DNA of 57,227 nt from Streptomyces griseus (GTDB taxonomy: Bacteria > Actinomycetota > Actinomycetes > Streptomycetales > Streptomycetaceae). Shown in pieces: positions 36,291 through 49,525 of the stretch. The stretch covers positions 1,364,708 through 1,421,934 of the forward strand of contig NZ_MDKB01000001.1 in the NCBI RefSeq assembly GCF_001715295.1, in the 5' to 3' direction. Each line of letters starts with the position of its first letter. Within the stretch, counting starts at the first letter, position 1. The translations under genes and the position numbers were made by a program. Under the pieces are notes generated by a model. That model had not been told where the DNA came from, searched no databases, and worked only from the letters and a program-made list of their open reading frames with translations.

Positions 36291-36397
36291 GCCGTCCGCT
36301 CCCGCCGTGCGGGGAGCCGCGCCCCGCCCCGGAGCGGAGGGAGGGCCCCTGGTCCACGTGCCAGGCGGGACACGGAGACCCGCGGATACCTCGTTCC

Positions 36398-38851
36398 TCA
36401 CTCCAGTGTTCGCGTGGTCGTGGCCAGGGACGCCTCGCCGAGGGAGGCGACCCCGAGCGCGGGCGGCCGCGCGCCGTCCGGTCGGTCGGCCGCCGGACCC
36501 GGCAGGCCCGGGGTCCGGTCGATGACCCGTACCGTCGCCGGCCCCGCCCCCAGCTCCAGTACCAGCTCCGCGCCGCCCGGCGGTACCTGGCGGACCCACA
36601 GCTCCCACGGGGCGTCACCGGCCGGGTCGTCGGCGTGCTCCCCCGGCACCCCGGAAACGGACCAGGTGCGGACGGTGGCCCCGCTGACGAGGACCACCAG
36701 TTCGTGGGCGCCGCGCCCGGAGGCCGCCGTCAGCCGGACCCGCCGCCCGCCGTCCGCCGTGCCGCCGACCACGGTCGTGGTGACCCGAGGACCGGGCAGC
36801 GGGAACGCCTCGGCCGGGCCCCGCCGCACCGGCACCCGCCAGCCCGGCCAGAGATCCGATACCGAGCCACGCTCGGTGCCGGCGGGCAGGAAGCCGTCGC
36901 TCCAGTCGTCCGACGGGGCCCCGCTGATCCAGTGGGCCGTGCTCCGGTCCGCGTCCCACAGGTACAGAAGGTCGGCGCGCACCGGGTTCTCGCGTTCCCT
37001 GGGCAGCAGCGCGGTACCCGCCAGCACGGCCGTCGCGACCACGGCCGCGGTCACCGGCACCAGGCGGGGCAGGACCGGCAGCACCCCCGGCAGCAGAGCC
37101 GTGAGCAGTGCCGCCACGGCCACCGGCGCGGCCACGAGTCCCAGGCCCAGCGCGTTCGTGAGCAGGGGGACCAGCGGGAACACCAGCAGGGCGGCCGGGA
37201 CCGTACCCACTGCGGCGGCCAGCAGCCGGCCCCGTACCGTTTTTCCGGCCCGCGAGGTGAGTACACCGGCGGCGGTGAGCAGCCCCAGCGTGGGCCAGAC
37301 GAACACGTGGCTGCCGCCGGGCAGCATCACCGCCGACACGAGGGACAGCAGGATCCACAGCAGTGCGGCCCCCGCCACCTGCGCCCCGGTGCCCACCCAC
37401 CGGCGGGCGAACAGCGCCAGCCCGCTGCCGACGGCCAGCGTCAGCACCAGGAACCCGGCGAGGGCCGGACCGTGCCCGCCGATGTCGTAGTAGTGGGCGA
37501 ACTCTGGGTGCCCCGCAGCGACCAGCGGGGCCAGGGCGTACGCGGCCCCCGCGGCGATCACCAACTGGCCGAGCGCGACGGCGAATCCCCGCAGGACGGC
37601 ACCCACCGTGAGCGTGCCGCGCGCCCGCAGCCGCAGGAGCAGCGCCAGACCGAGCGCGGCCGTCGCCAGTGCGGCGGGCACCGCCGCGCCCAGCGGGTAG
37701 GAGACGAACCACCCGGCCGCCTGGAAGTACGCGGAGTCGCCGGCCGGGGTGCGCGCCAGGTCGGCCGAGGCCAGCGCGCGGGCCAGGCCGAGGGCCTGTG
37801 CCCCCTGGTGCTGGACGGTGGCCGGGTCCACCTGCTCGGGGCTGTCGTCGGCCCCGTGGTAATGGGTGTAGCCGTCGAGATAGGCCAGGTTCAGGCCCTG
37901 GTGCCCGGCCTCCTGGAACACCGTGAAGTCGGTGAGATTGGGCATGTACTCGTACGCGGCGTCGAGCAGCGAATCGGTCCGTGCGCCCGGTACCCTCCCG
38001 GCGAGGGTACTCACCAGCCAGCCGGCGTCCGGGCCCGCCTCGAACATCAGGCTGGGTCCCCGGCTGCCCCGGGCCTCGAAGTTGAGGACCACCGCGTCGG
38101 ACGGCAGGGTGCCCGGCTCGTTCACCAGGGCCTGCGCGCCCAGCAGGCCGCTCTCCTCGGCGTCGGTGAACACGAACAGGACGTCGTTGCGCGGGGGCGG
38201 CCCCTCCCGCAGCGCGCGGGCGGTCTCCAGCAGGACCGACACCGGGACCCCGGCGTCGTTGGCGCCGGGCCCGGCCTCGGTGGAGTCGTAATGAGTGACC
38301 AGGACGACCGGCCGCGTGTTCGCCGTGCCGGGCACACGGGCGACCACGTTCTCCAGTCGCAGGTCCGCGTACCGGGAGTCGGCTCCGGTGGGGGAGAGAT
38401 CGGGGCGGTGGGACGCCGCCGCGCCGGTGTGCACCCGGGTGTCGATGCCCAGCGCGGTGAGGGTACGGACGATGTACTCCCGGGCCCGCGTGTGTGCGGC
38501 GGACCCACTGGGCCGGGGGGCGGCGGCGATCTCCCGTACGTGTGCGGTGGCACGGGCCGCGGAGAAGGTGTCGGCGGGCGCGTCCAGCCCCTGGGCGGTG
38601 GGCATCCGGCTGTTCCAGCCGACCAGGGAGAGGCAGAGCGCGGCGAACACGGCGACGGCCGCCGGGAAGACCCAGCGTCCGCCGGTGGCAGGGGCCGAGC
38701 CTTCCGGCTCCGAGCGGTCGGTGGGGTGGTGCCCGGAGGTGTCGCCGGCCCCCGCACCGGGGCGGGGAACCCTCAGGCCGGCCGCACCGGCCCGGTCCCC
38801 GTCCCCGGCCCGGGAGCCACCCGCACGGCTGTCATACCGTCTGAGTGCCAT
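36398..38851 (-). CDS. Membrane-bound M28 family zinc aminopeptidase
   Basis: An 817-residue peptidase. After a short cytoplasmic part and one membrane helix (WVFPAAVAVFAALCLSLVGW) comes the M28 catalytic domain. Zinc ligands are in LVTHYDSTEAGPGANDAGV, FTDAEESG, VLNFEARG and YTHYHGADDSPEQ. The second half carries about eight hydrophobic helices. It resembles large actinobacterial and yeast membrane M28 peptidases. The start overlaps the SARP stop by 20 bases, so it is co-translated with the regulator. Saframycin-type pathways build the product on a fatty-acyl peptide leader that a membrane peptidase later removes; this enzyme is a good candidate for that export-linked cleavage here. Its specificity is not readable from sequence. 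Confidence 0.87.
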   Translation of the reverse strand: MALRRYDSRAGGSRAGDGDRAGAAGLRVPRPGAGAGDTSGHHPTDRSEPEGSAPATGGRWVFPAAVAVFAALCLSLVGWNSRMPTAQGLDAPADTFSAARATAHVREIAAAPRPSGSAAHTRAREYIVRTLTALGIDTRVHTGAAASHRPDLSPTGADSRYADLRLENVVARVPGTANTRPVVLVTHYDSTEAGPGANDAGVPVSVLLETARALREGPPPRNDVLFVFTDAEESGLLGAQALVNEPGTLPSDAVVLNFEARGSRGPSLMFEAGPDAGWLVSTLAGRVPGARTDSLLDAAYEYMPNLTDFTVFQEAGHQGLNLAYLDGYTHYHGADDSPEQVDPATVQHQGAQALGLARALASADLARTPAGDSAYFQAAGWFVSYPLGAAVPAALATAALGLALLLRLRARGTLTVGAVLRGFAVALGQLVIAAGAAYALAPLVAAGHPEFAHYYDIGGHGPALAGFLVLTLAVGSGLALFARRWVGTGAQVAGAALLWILLSLVSAVMLPGGSHVFVWPTLGLLTAAGVLTSRAGKTVRGRLLAAAVGTVPAALLVFPLVPLLTNALGLGLVAAPVAVAALLTALLPGVLPVLPRLVPVTAAVVATAVLAGTALLPRERENPVRADLLYLWDADRSTAHWISGAPSDDWSDGFLPAGTERGSVSDLWPGWRVPVRRGPAEAFPLPGPRVTTTVVGGTADGGRRVRLTAASGRGAHELVVLVSGATVRTWSVSGVPGEHADDPAGDAPWELWVRQVPPGGAELVLELGAGPATVRVIDRTPGLPGPAADRPDGARPPALGVASLGEASLATTTRTLE

Positions 38852-40826
38852 AGACCGTGCACTCCTCGTCCGACCGGTGTGCGCCGGACACCCCGGCGGT
38901 GCTCTCCCGCCCGCCCAGCGCCGGCGCGATACGCTCCACCACGTCCTGTCCCGCGACGGGGCCGAGTTCGGCCGCGGCGCGCTGCCGGGCGTGGTCGCGG
39001 ACCAGCGGGTTGAACGAGTACGTGGGACTGCCCGGCGCAGCGCCCGGGGCGACGGTCAGCAGATGGAGGCTGACCAGGGTGTCCAGCAGTCGCTGGGTGT
39101 CCTCGCCGGGGCGGTCGGAGACGGCGGAGGCCATCCACTCCGGGACGAGGTCCAGCTCGCACAGACTGAGGCGGAGCCACAACCGGTACGCGGCAGGGGA
39201 CAGTTGCTCCAGGGTCGAGGCGAGTCTGGCCCCCATGTCCAGACAGCCGATGGAGAGTTCGGCGATCCGGTCCTGTCGTGTCGCCAGTCGGTCGGTGAAA
39301 CTGCGCAGGGTGCAGTGCGGGCGGGCCCGCAGCCTCGCTCCGGCGGCCCGGAGGGCGAGCGGCAGATGTCCGCAGAGCTGGGCGATCCGCCGGGCGCTGT
39401 CCACCTCGGCGAAGACCCGCTCCACTCCCACCAGGGAGGCGAGCAGGTCCAGCGCCTCGTCGGTGGGGAGGCCGTCGACGCGGTACTCGGTCAGGCCGGG
39501 GATCTTCAGCAGACTGGCCCGGCTGGTGCACAGGACCGCGCTCTCGCCGCTGGGCAGCAGGGCCTCGTAGCGGGTGGACTCGGCCACGTCGTCCAGCACG
39601 ATCAGCAGTCGTTTGCTGGCGGTGATGCTACGGAACAGCGCGGCGCGGGCGGCGAGCCCCGCGGGGATCCGCTGTTCGGGGACCCCGAAGGCGTCGAGGA
39701 ATCCGTTCAGCACCTCCTGCGGGGACGCGGGGTCGGTCTGCCCCCGAAGGTCGGCGTAGAGCTGGCCGTCCGGGAAGTGCTGCTGAAGGGCGAGACCCGC
39801 GTCGATCGCGAGGGCCGTCTTGCCCGTGCCGCCGCAGCCCGCCAGCGCCACCACACGTGGCCCGCCGCCCGCGCGCAGGTCCGAGGTGATGCGCTGGAGC
39901 AGGTCGCGTCGGCCGGTGAAATCCTTGGTCCGGGGAGGCAATTGGGCGGGAACCTTGACCGACGGCCACGGCTGTGGTGTCACGACTGCGGGTGGTGGGG
40001 AGATCGGCTCGCCGGAAAGGATCTTCTGGTGCAGTTCCTGAAGTCCCGCGCTGGGTTCCAGGCCGAGGTTCTTGATCTGGGCCAGACGGCTGTTGCGGTA
40101 GACGGTCAGGGCCTCCGCACGGCGCTGGGACTGATGCAGCGCGGTCATCAGCTGTGCGCACAGCCGCTCACGCATGGGATATTCGGCGACCAGCGGTTTG
40201 AGTTCGCTGATGAGTTCGGCATGCCGGCCGAGGCTCAGTCCCACGTCGAGCCATTCCTCGAGGACGGAGAAACGGTGTTCCTCCCAGTGCGCGGCCACCG
40301 CATAGGTGAGCGGTCCTGAGATGTCGGCGAGCGGCTGCCCCCGGTAGAAGGCGAGGGCCCGCTGGTATTCCGCCCCGGCCGGCTCCAGTTCCCCGGCGGC
40401 CACCAGTTCCCGGGCCCGGCGGACGGCCTTCTCGAACGCGTGGGCGTCGAGTTCCTCCTCGTCGAGACGTATGCGATAGCCGCCCTGTCCGGTCTCGATG
40501 AGATCGACCGGCGCACCGGCCGCGGTGAAGGCGTTCCGCAGCCGCCAGACGCAGGTCTGGATCTGCTTGTCCGCCGTCGCGGGTGGCGCCGAACGCCATA
40601 CGGCGTCGATGAGTGAATTAATGGGGACGATGCGGTTCGCGTGAATTAATAAGGCAGCCAGGACGGTCAGTTGCCGATTTCTTCCCACGCGAATCGGTTT
40701 TCCGTGGACGATTGCCTGCAGCGGTCCGAGAATGCGAAAGAAAACTTCGCGACCATTGTCGTCGAGCCCCTCTTGTGGACGACCGGTATGGAGAGAAGAA
40801 TACTCATTGCGGATCGGCAAGATCAT
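38832..40826 (-). CDS. SARP-family transcriptional activator with BTAD and NB-ARC domains
   Basis: A 664-residue regulator. OmpR-like DNA-binding domain about 28-120 (FRILGPLQAIVHGKPIRVG, AVWRSAPPATADKQIQTCVW), BTAD about 125-270 (EELDAHAFEKAVRRARELV, LGLEPSAGLQELHQKILSG), then an NB-ARC ATPase with Walker A CGGTGKTAL near 335 and RLLIVLDDV as Walker B. Large SARPs activate the cluster that carries them by binding 11-base-pitch heptads. Matching arrays stand before the E1-alpha operon and the fatty acyl-AMP ligase gene. The annotated ATG at 40826 directly abuts GGAGG, so a TTG two codons later (MPIRNEYSS) with six bases of spacing may be the true start. Confidence 0.92.
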   Translation of the reverse strand: MILPIRNEYSSLHTGRPQEGLDDNGREVFFRILGPLQAIVHGKPIRVGRNRQLTVLAALLIHANRIVPINSLIDAVWRSAPPATADKQIQTCVWRLRNAFTAAGAPVDLIETGQGGYRIRLDEEELDAHAFEKAVRRARELVAAGELEPAGAEYQRALAFYRGQPLADISGPLTYAVAAHWEEHRFSVLEEWLDVGLSLGRHAELISELKPLVAEYPMRERLCAQLMTALHQSQRRAEALTVYRNSRLAQIKNLGLEPSAGLQELHQKILSGEPISPPPAVVTPQPWPSVKVPAQLPPRTKDFTGRRDLLQRITSDLRAGGGPRVVALAGCGGTGKTALAIDAGLALQQHFPDGQLYADLRGQTDPASPQEVLNGFLDAFGVPEQRIPAGLAARAALFRSITASKRLLIVLDDVAESTRYEALLPSGESAVLCTSRASLLKIPGLTEYRVDGLPTDEALDLLASLVGVERVFAEVDSARRIAQLCGHLPLALRAAGARLRARPHCTLRSFTDRLATRQDRIAELSIGCLDMGARLASTLEQLSPAAYRLWLRLSLCELDLVPEWMASAVSDRPGEDTQRLLDTLVSLHLLTVAPGAAPGSPTYSFNPLVRDHARQRAAAELGPVAGQDVVERIAPALGGRESTAGVSGAHRSDEECTVYGTQTV

Positions 40827-41007
40827 CCTCCAGGTGGGGGGTCCTTTTGGGGCCGATGGGGAATCTTACAGAGCAGCACTTGGCATGTCTATACCCAACT
40901 GGGAGGCCGGTATGGGGTTCTCTTGGCCAGAACTTTCCCGTGCGGGAGATTCCATGCATTGCGCAAGAAGATGCACTGGCTTGAATGTGCCGGCTTACCG
41001 CATACGG
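40827..41007 (-). promoter_or_regulatory. Promoter region of the SARP gene
   Basis: This 181-base gap follows the C*-A NRPS stop. On the minus strand TATAGA at 40893-40888, about 60 bases before the SARP start, is a plausible -10; no good -35 is seen. No TGAGAG heptad array was found here, so autoregulation of the same kind is not supported. Confidence 0.35.
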
Positions 41008-43638
<2,631 letters not shown>

Positions 43639-43669
43639 GGTTCGTTTCCTCCTGGTGTGCGGTCGTGGT

Positions 43670-43700
43670 GAGGCGACCGGGCGGTGCGCCCGGTCGCCTC
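43670..43700 (-). terminator. Strong hairpin inside the NRPS operon
   Basis: A perfect 13-bp GC-rich stem (arms 43670-43682 and 43688-43700, 5-base loop) lies between the oxygenase stop and the C*-A NRPS start. It could partly terminate transcription, lowering the amount of the trans A protein, or protect the upstream mRNA. Confidence 0.55.
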
Positions 43701-43718
43701 GGTGTGCTCACACGCCCG

Positions 43719-44729
<1,011 letters not shown>

Positions 44730-44794
44730 TCATCTCCCGGTCGGTCCGTACGGGAGTGTCCTCGTGCTTTCACGAGTTCTCCTTGTCCTGACGG

Positions 44795-47700
44795 TCAGTT
44801 GACGGAGTCCTGAGCGACGACGACGTCCTCGGGCGCGGGCAGGTAGCCACCGTCCACCAGGAACCGGAAGCAGGCGTGTGCCCAGTCCTCGGCCACCGGC
44901 GGGCAACTGATGCCCGACCCTTCGAGGGCCTCGGTCAGCACCCGGCACTCGTCCTGGGGGTTGATCTGCTTCTGCAGCTCCGGGTCGAGCGCGGCGTGCC
45001 GCATCGAGGCGACGCGCAGCAGCGGGGTCATCGGGAACAGGACGTGGTCCTCGCCGACGCCCAGCGCCCGCTGCCTGGCGTCCTCCTCGTCGATGACGTT
45101 GAGGTCGTAACCGAACGACCGCAGCCACTGGTAGCACTGCGTCATCGTGGTGGGCGCCGGGTTCGTGATGTTGAAGTTCTTCCCGAAGTTCTCCTCCCGG
45201 AGCGACGTGTAGACGATGGCCTGCGCCGTGAAGTCCACCGGCACCGCGTTGATGACGTCGTTGTAGAGCGGCAGCACCCCCAGGTCGAGGAAGCCCCGCA
45301 GATACACGTACAGGTAGTCGGTGTGGTGCGAGGCGCCGGTCTGGGTGTGGCCCGTGATCATCCACGGGCGCTGCACGGTCACCGGGATGCCCCGGTCGCG
45401 GGCCAGGTAGACGATCTTCTCGGCCAGCCACTTGCTCCGCGGGTAACCGGTGGGGATCCGGATCGGACGGCCGTCCAGGTCCTCCTCGGTGAACGGCCGC
45501 TCCGCCCCGGTACCCATGAACACGTCCACACTGGAGACGAAGTGGACCGACTTGAGCGTCTCGGTCGTGGCGAGCCGCAGCACCTCCTTGGTGCCCTCGA
45601 CGTTGGCCGGCCGGGCCGCCTCGTACGGGTAGGTGAAGTTGACCACCGCGCCGCTGTGGTAGATCACGTCCAGCTCGGCCGCGGCGGCGGCGAACTCCTC
45701 CTGGTTCCAGCCGAACCGCGGCTTGGCCAGGTCACCGACCACCATCCGCATCCGGGACCGGTACGACTCGTCCCACGCGTGGTACTTGCGGAGGGTGGCC
45801 TCCATGCGCTCCCACGCCGCCTCCTCGTTCTCCGCCCGGATCAGGCAGTGCACGAGCGCGTCGGTGCGCAGGATCAGCTCCACCGCCAGGAACGCGCCCA
45901 GATATCCGGTCGCGCCGGTGACCAGCACATGACGGGGGTTGAACCACTCCGAGTGCGGCAGATCCCCGGGCGTGATCTCCTCGGGCAGCGTGATCTCCGC
46001 GTGGAGCTCCTCGAGCTGCTGCGCGTACAGGACCTCGCTGTCCACGTTGTCCCGCTGCCGCCGGTCCTCCTCGATCGCCGCGGCGACGCCGGCCACCGTG
46101 GGCACCCGGAAGATCTGCTCCACCGGAAGCGTCACGTCGTGCGTCCGGGAGAGCTGTGCGGTGAGCCGCGCCACCAGAAGCGAGTTCCCGCCGAGTTCGA
46201 AGAAGTCGGCCATCGCGCTGACCTTGGGGACGCCCAGGAGCGAGCAGAACGTCTCCGCGATCTCCGCCTCCAGCTGCGTCCCGGGCTCCACGAAGTCCTC
46301 GATGCCGAGGTCCGGGGCGGGCAGCGCGGCGGTGTCGATCTTGCCGTTCGGCGTGAGGGGCATCCGCTCCAGCGTCACGAACGCGCTGGGCACCATGTAG
46401 TCCGGCACCTGCGCCAGTACATGCTTGACCAGGGTCTCCTTGGTCAGCACCCGGCCGACGACGGGCACCACGTACGCCACCAGACGGGGCACACCCGGCT
46501 GGTCCTCCCGCGCGATCACCGAGGTCTCGGAGACCAGCGGGTGGCGCAGCAGGACGTTCTCGATCTCGGTCAGCTCGATCCGGAATCCGCGGATCTTGAC
46601 CTGGGTGTCGGCCCGGCCCAGGAACTCGATGCTGCCGTCCTGCCGGTAGCGGGCGAGGTCCCCGGTCCGGTACAGCCGGGCACCGGGCTCCTCGGAGAAC
46701 GGGTCGGGCAGGAAGCTGCCCGCGGTCATCCCCGGCCGCTTGACGTAACCACGGACCACACCGCCACCGCCGATGTACAGCTCGCCGGGCACACCGGGCG
46801 GCACCGGGCTGAGCCGCTTGTCCAGCAGGTGCAGGCGGGTGTTCGGGATCGGGCGGCCGATCGGCACCCGGCCGGCCCCGGCGTCCTCGGCGGTGACCGA
46901 GTGCACCGACGCCCAGACGGTCGCCTCCGTGGGACCGTACTCGTTGAACAGCGCCACGTCGGGAGAGCGCCGCCGGTGCGTCTCGACCAGACCGGGTGGC
47001 AGCACCTCACCGGCCAGCACGGTCGTCCGCACCGAGGGGAACGGCTCCGACTCGGCCTCGAGCAGCACCGAGTACTGAGACGGCACGCCGTCGACGTGGG
47101 TGACGTTCTGGGCACGGATCAGCTCACCGAGCAGCCGCGGGTCCAGCACCTCCTCCTCCGAGGGCACGACCACCGTGCCGCCGCGCCGCAGCGTCCAGTA
47201 CAGACCGCCGCCCGAGGCGTCGAACGTGAACGGGGCCAGCACCAGGTAGCGTTCCGGCAGCCCCGGCTCCTCGATGACCGAACGGGCCAGTGTGGAGTGC
47301 GTGATCTGCCGGTGTTCCACCGCCACGCCCTTCGGGCGGCCGGTGGAACCGGAGGTGTAGATGACGTACGCCAGGTTGTCCGGCGTGACCTCCACGGCGG
47401 GCCGGTTCACCGGGCCGTCCGGGTCGGCGGTCGGCACCTCCACCCGCTCCAGGCCCTGCGCCTTGCCGTCGAGCCCGTCGAGCGTCGCCCGGCTGCCGAC
47501 GAGCACGCGGATTCCGGCCTCCTCGGCGATCGCCGCGATACGGTCCGCCGGGTACGACGGGTCCAGCGGCACGTACGCGCCGCCCGACTTCAGGACACCG
47601 AGCAGCGCGACCATGGTGTGCACCGACCTGTCGGCCAGCACGCCGACCAGGGACTCCGGACCCGCACCGAGTTCGGTGAGCCGCGCGGCCAGTGCCTCCG

Positions 47701-49246
47701 CCCGCAGATCCATGGAGGCGTACGTCAGCTCGGCCGTGCTCGACGTCAGCGCCGGCACGTCCGGATGGGCCGCCGCCGCCTCACCGACCAGCTCGTGCAG
47801 CAGCCGGGTCCCGGTGTGCTCGGTCGCCGTGGCGTTCCACGCCGCCAGCCGTTCCCGGTCCGGGCCGGACAGCAGCGACAGGTCGGACAGCGGGCGGTCG
47901 GGGTCCGCGATCGCCGTCTCCAGGAGCAACAGCATCCGCTCCAGCAGCTGTTCGGCGGTCGCCCGGTCGAACAGCGAGGTGTTGTAGTGGGCGCGCAACG
48001 ACAACTCACCGTCACGGCGCACCGCGTACAGGTCGATGTCGTGCGGGGTCCAGGTCACGGGCAGGTCGAGCGGCCGGGCGGTGGCACCCGGCAGCTCGCG
48101 GCTGCTCCACTCCTCCTCGAACCCGAACAGGACCTGGAACAGCGGAGTGTGGCTGAGGTCGCGCGGCGGATGCGCGGCCTCCACGATCTGCTCGAACGGC
48201 AGCCGGGCGTGCTCCAGGGCTTCGTCCAGGGCCGAGTCGGTGCGCCGCAGCAGCTTGTTCAGGGACTCGCCGGCCTCCAGGTCGAAGCGCACCGGCAGGG
48301 TGTTCTCCAGCGGGCCGACCAGGTCCCCGGCGCCGTCCTGCCACGACGGCGGAACAGGCACACCGACCGCGAACACCTGCTGCTGGGCGTGCCGGGACAG
48401 CACCGCGGTGTAGCCGGCGAGCAGCAGCCGGGACAGCCGCCGGCCGGTGCCGGACGTGAACGTGTCCAGTTCGGCCCGAAGTTCCGCCGGGACGGGCACC
48501 GTCACCACGTCGGCGTCGATGGTCTTCACCGGCGGCCGCGGCCGGTCGGTGGGCAGCTCCAAGGTGCTCAGGCCCGCGGTGCGGTCGCGCCAGTACTCGA
48601 TGTCCTTCTCGGCGTCGTCGCTGGTCAGCCAGGTGCGCTGGGCAGCGGCCAGGGCCTGCGGCTCGGTGGCGCGTGCGGTGGCCTCCCCGCTCCCGCCGAG
48701 CAGGTTCGCGTACCCGGTGAGCACCTCGTCGGTGAACAGCCGTACGGAACGCCGGTCGGCCACGAGCTGATGCACTGTCAGCAGAAGGACGTGGTCGTCC
48801 TCGCCGAGTCGCAGCAGACTCGCCCGCACCAGCGGGCCCTGCGCCAGATCGAACCGGCGGCGGGTCTCGGAGGCCGCTATCCGCGCCAGTTCGGCGTCGA
48901 GCCGGTCCGGGTCCACCTGGACCACCGGCAGCCGCAGCGACGCCACCGGCCTGATGGTGGCCAGCGGGTGGCCGTCCACGGTGCGGAAGGTCGTACGCAG
49001 CACCTCGTGGCGCTGCACGGCCGTCGACAGTGCCTGCTGGAGTACGGCCGCGTCGGTCCGGCCGGTCAGCCGCACCGCGGTGCTGGTCTGCCAGGGCCGC
49101 TTCTCATCCAGCTGGATGAGCAGCCAGAGCCGCCGCTGTTCCAGGGTCAGGTTGCTGGTGACGTTCGCGGAAGCGTCCAGAAGGCCCGCCAGGAGCGCGC
49201 GCTTCTCCTCGGACGTCAGGGAACTGATCTCGTGCTGCCCGCTCAT
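44795..49246 (-). CDS. NRPS, C-A-T-reductase (Pictet-Spengler type)
   Basis: A 1483-residue NRPS. C domain about 30-440, with the core motif HHxxxDG changed to HQLVADR near 161, so the catalytic second His is Gln. A domain about 470-970 (YTSGSTGRPKG near 633, NEYGPTEATVW near 769, YRTGDLARY, NGKIDTAAL). T domain near 1019 (ELGGNSLL). Terminal thioester reductase about 1095-1470 with NADPH motif VTGATGYLGA near 1111 and catalytic GYPRSKWLAEK near 1268. It would release the peptide as an aldehyde. In saframycin SfmC the same C-A-T-R layout performs repeated reduction and Pictet-Spengler cyclisation, the C domain doing the cyclisation. The altered motif fits such a role. Counterpart of Qcn17 by position. 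A pocket reads about D-A-G-G-V-A-E-V-W; substrate not assigned. Confidence 0.93.
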   Translation of the reverse strand: MSGQHEISSLTSEEKRALLAGLLDASANVTSNLTLEQRRLWLLIQLDEKRPWQTSTAVRLTGRTDAAVLQQALSTAVQRHEVLRTTFRTVDGHPLATIRPVASLRLPVVQVDPDRLDAELARIAASETRRRFDLAQGPLVRASLLRLGEDDHVLLLTVHQLVADRRSVRLFTDEVLTGYANLLGGSGEATARATEPQALAAAQRTWLTSDDAEKDIEYWRDRTAGLSTLELPTDRPRPPVKTIDADVVTVPVPAELRAELDTFTSGTGRRLSRLLLAGYTAVLSRHAQQQVFAVGVPVPPSWQDGAGDLVGPLENTLPVRFDLEAGESLNKLLRRTDSALDEALEHARLPFEQIVEAAHPPRDLSHTPLFQVLFGFEEEWSSRELPGATARPLDLPVTWTPHDIDLYAVRRDGELSLRAHYNTSLFDRATAEQLLERMLLLLETAIADPDRPLSDLSLLSGPDRERLAAWNATATEHTGTRLLHELVGEAAAAHPDVPALTSSTAELTYASMDLRAEALAARLTELGAGPESLVGVLADRSVHTMVALLGVLKSGGAYVPLDPSYPADRIAAIAEEAGIRVLVGSRATLDGLDGKAQGLERVEVPTADPDGPVNRPAVEVTPDNLAYVIYTSGSTGRPKGVAVEHRQITHSTLARSVIEEPGLPERYLVLAPFTFDASGGGLYWTLRRGGTVVVPSEEEVLDPRLLGELIRAQNVTHVDGVPSQYSVLLEAESEPFPSVRTTVLAGEVLPPGLVETHRRRSPDVALFNEYGPTEATVWASVHSVTAEDAGAGRVPIGRPIPNTRLHLLDKRLSPVPPGVPGELYIGGGGVVRGYVKRPGMTAGSFLPDPFSEEPGARLYRTGDLARYRQDGSIEFLGRADTQVKIRGFRIELTEIENVLLRHPLVSETSVIAREDQPGVPRLVAYVVPVVGRVLTKETLVKHVLAQVPDYMVPSAFVTLERMPLTPNGKIDTAALPAPDLGIEDFVEPGTQLEAEIAETFCSLLGVPKVSAMADFFELGGNSLLVARLTAQLSRTHDVTLPVEQIFRVPTVAGVAAAIEEDRRQRDNVDSEVLYAQQLEELHAEITLPEEITPGDLPHSEWFNPRHVLVTGATGYLGAFLAVELILRTDALVHCLIRAENEEAAWERMEATLRKYHAWDESYRSRMRMVVGDLAKPRFGWNQEEFAAAAAELDVIYHSGAVVNFTYPYEAARPANVEGTKEVLRLATTETLKSVHFVSSVDVFMGTGAERPFTEEDLDGRPIRIPTGYPRSKWLAEKIVYLARDRGIPVTVQRPWMITGHTQTGASHHTDYLYVYLRGFLDLGVLPLYNDVINAVPVDFTAQAIVYTSLREENFGKNFNITNPAPTTMTQCYQWLRSFGYDLNVIDEEDARQRALGVGEDHVLFPMTPLLRVASMRHAALDPELQKQINPQDECRVLTEALEGSGISCPPVAEDWAHACFRFLVDGGYLPAPEDVVVAQDSVN

Positions 49247-49279
49247 TCGGTGGACTCCCGTCCTAGCTGTCGGATGCGG

Positions 49280-49480
49280 TCAGGCGGAGCGTTCGCGGAT
49301 CGAACGAGGACGCATGTCGGTCCACACCCGCTCGATGTGCTTGAGGCATTCCTGCTTGGTGCCGGCTGGGCCGTCGGCGGCCCAGCCCGCGGGCACCGCC
49401 CGGTCGGCGAACCAGATCGAGTACTGGTCCTGTTCGTTGATGACGACCTGGAAGACGGTGTCGGCGTCGTCGATACCCAT
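49280..49480 (-). CDS. MbtH-like protein
   Basis: A 66-residue MbtH-family protein that binds and activates A domains. Family residues are visible in VINEQDQYSIWF, VPAGWAADGPAGTKQECLKH and IERVWTDMRPRSIRE. The usual SLWP segment is SIWFADRA here, a mild variation. The ATG follows CGAGGAG. It lies between two NRPS genes, 45 bases after one and 33 before the next. By position it matches Qcn16, which forms a complex with the two A-domain proteins Qcn17 and Qcn19. Confidence 0.95.
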   Translation of the reverse strand: MGIDDADTVFQVVINEQDQYSIWFADRAVPAGWAADGPAGTKQECLKHIERVWTDMRPRSIRERSA

Positions 49481-49525
49481 GAGGGCTCCTCGTGGTGTGT
49501 CGGATGACCGGTCCGGATGTCCCGG

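Noticed and set aside
44876..49507. A 1543-codon open frame on the plus strand
   Set aside because: Antisense shadow of the C-A-T-reductase NRPS and MbtH genes, arginine- and glutamine-rich with no recognisable motif.
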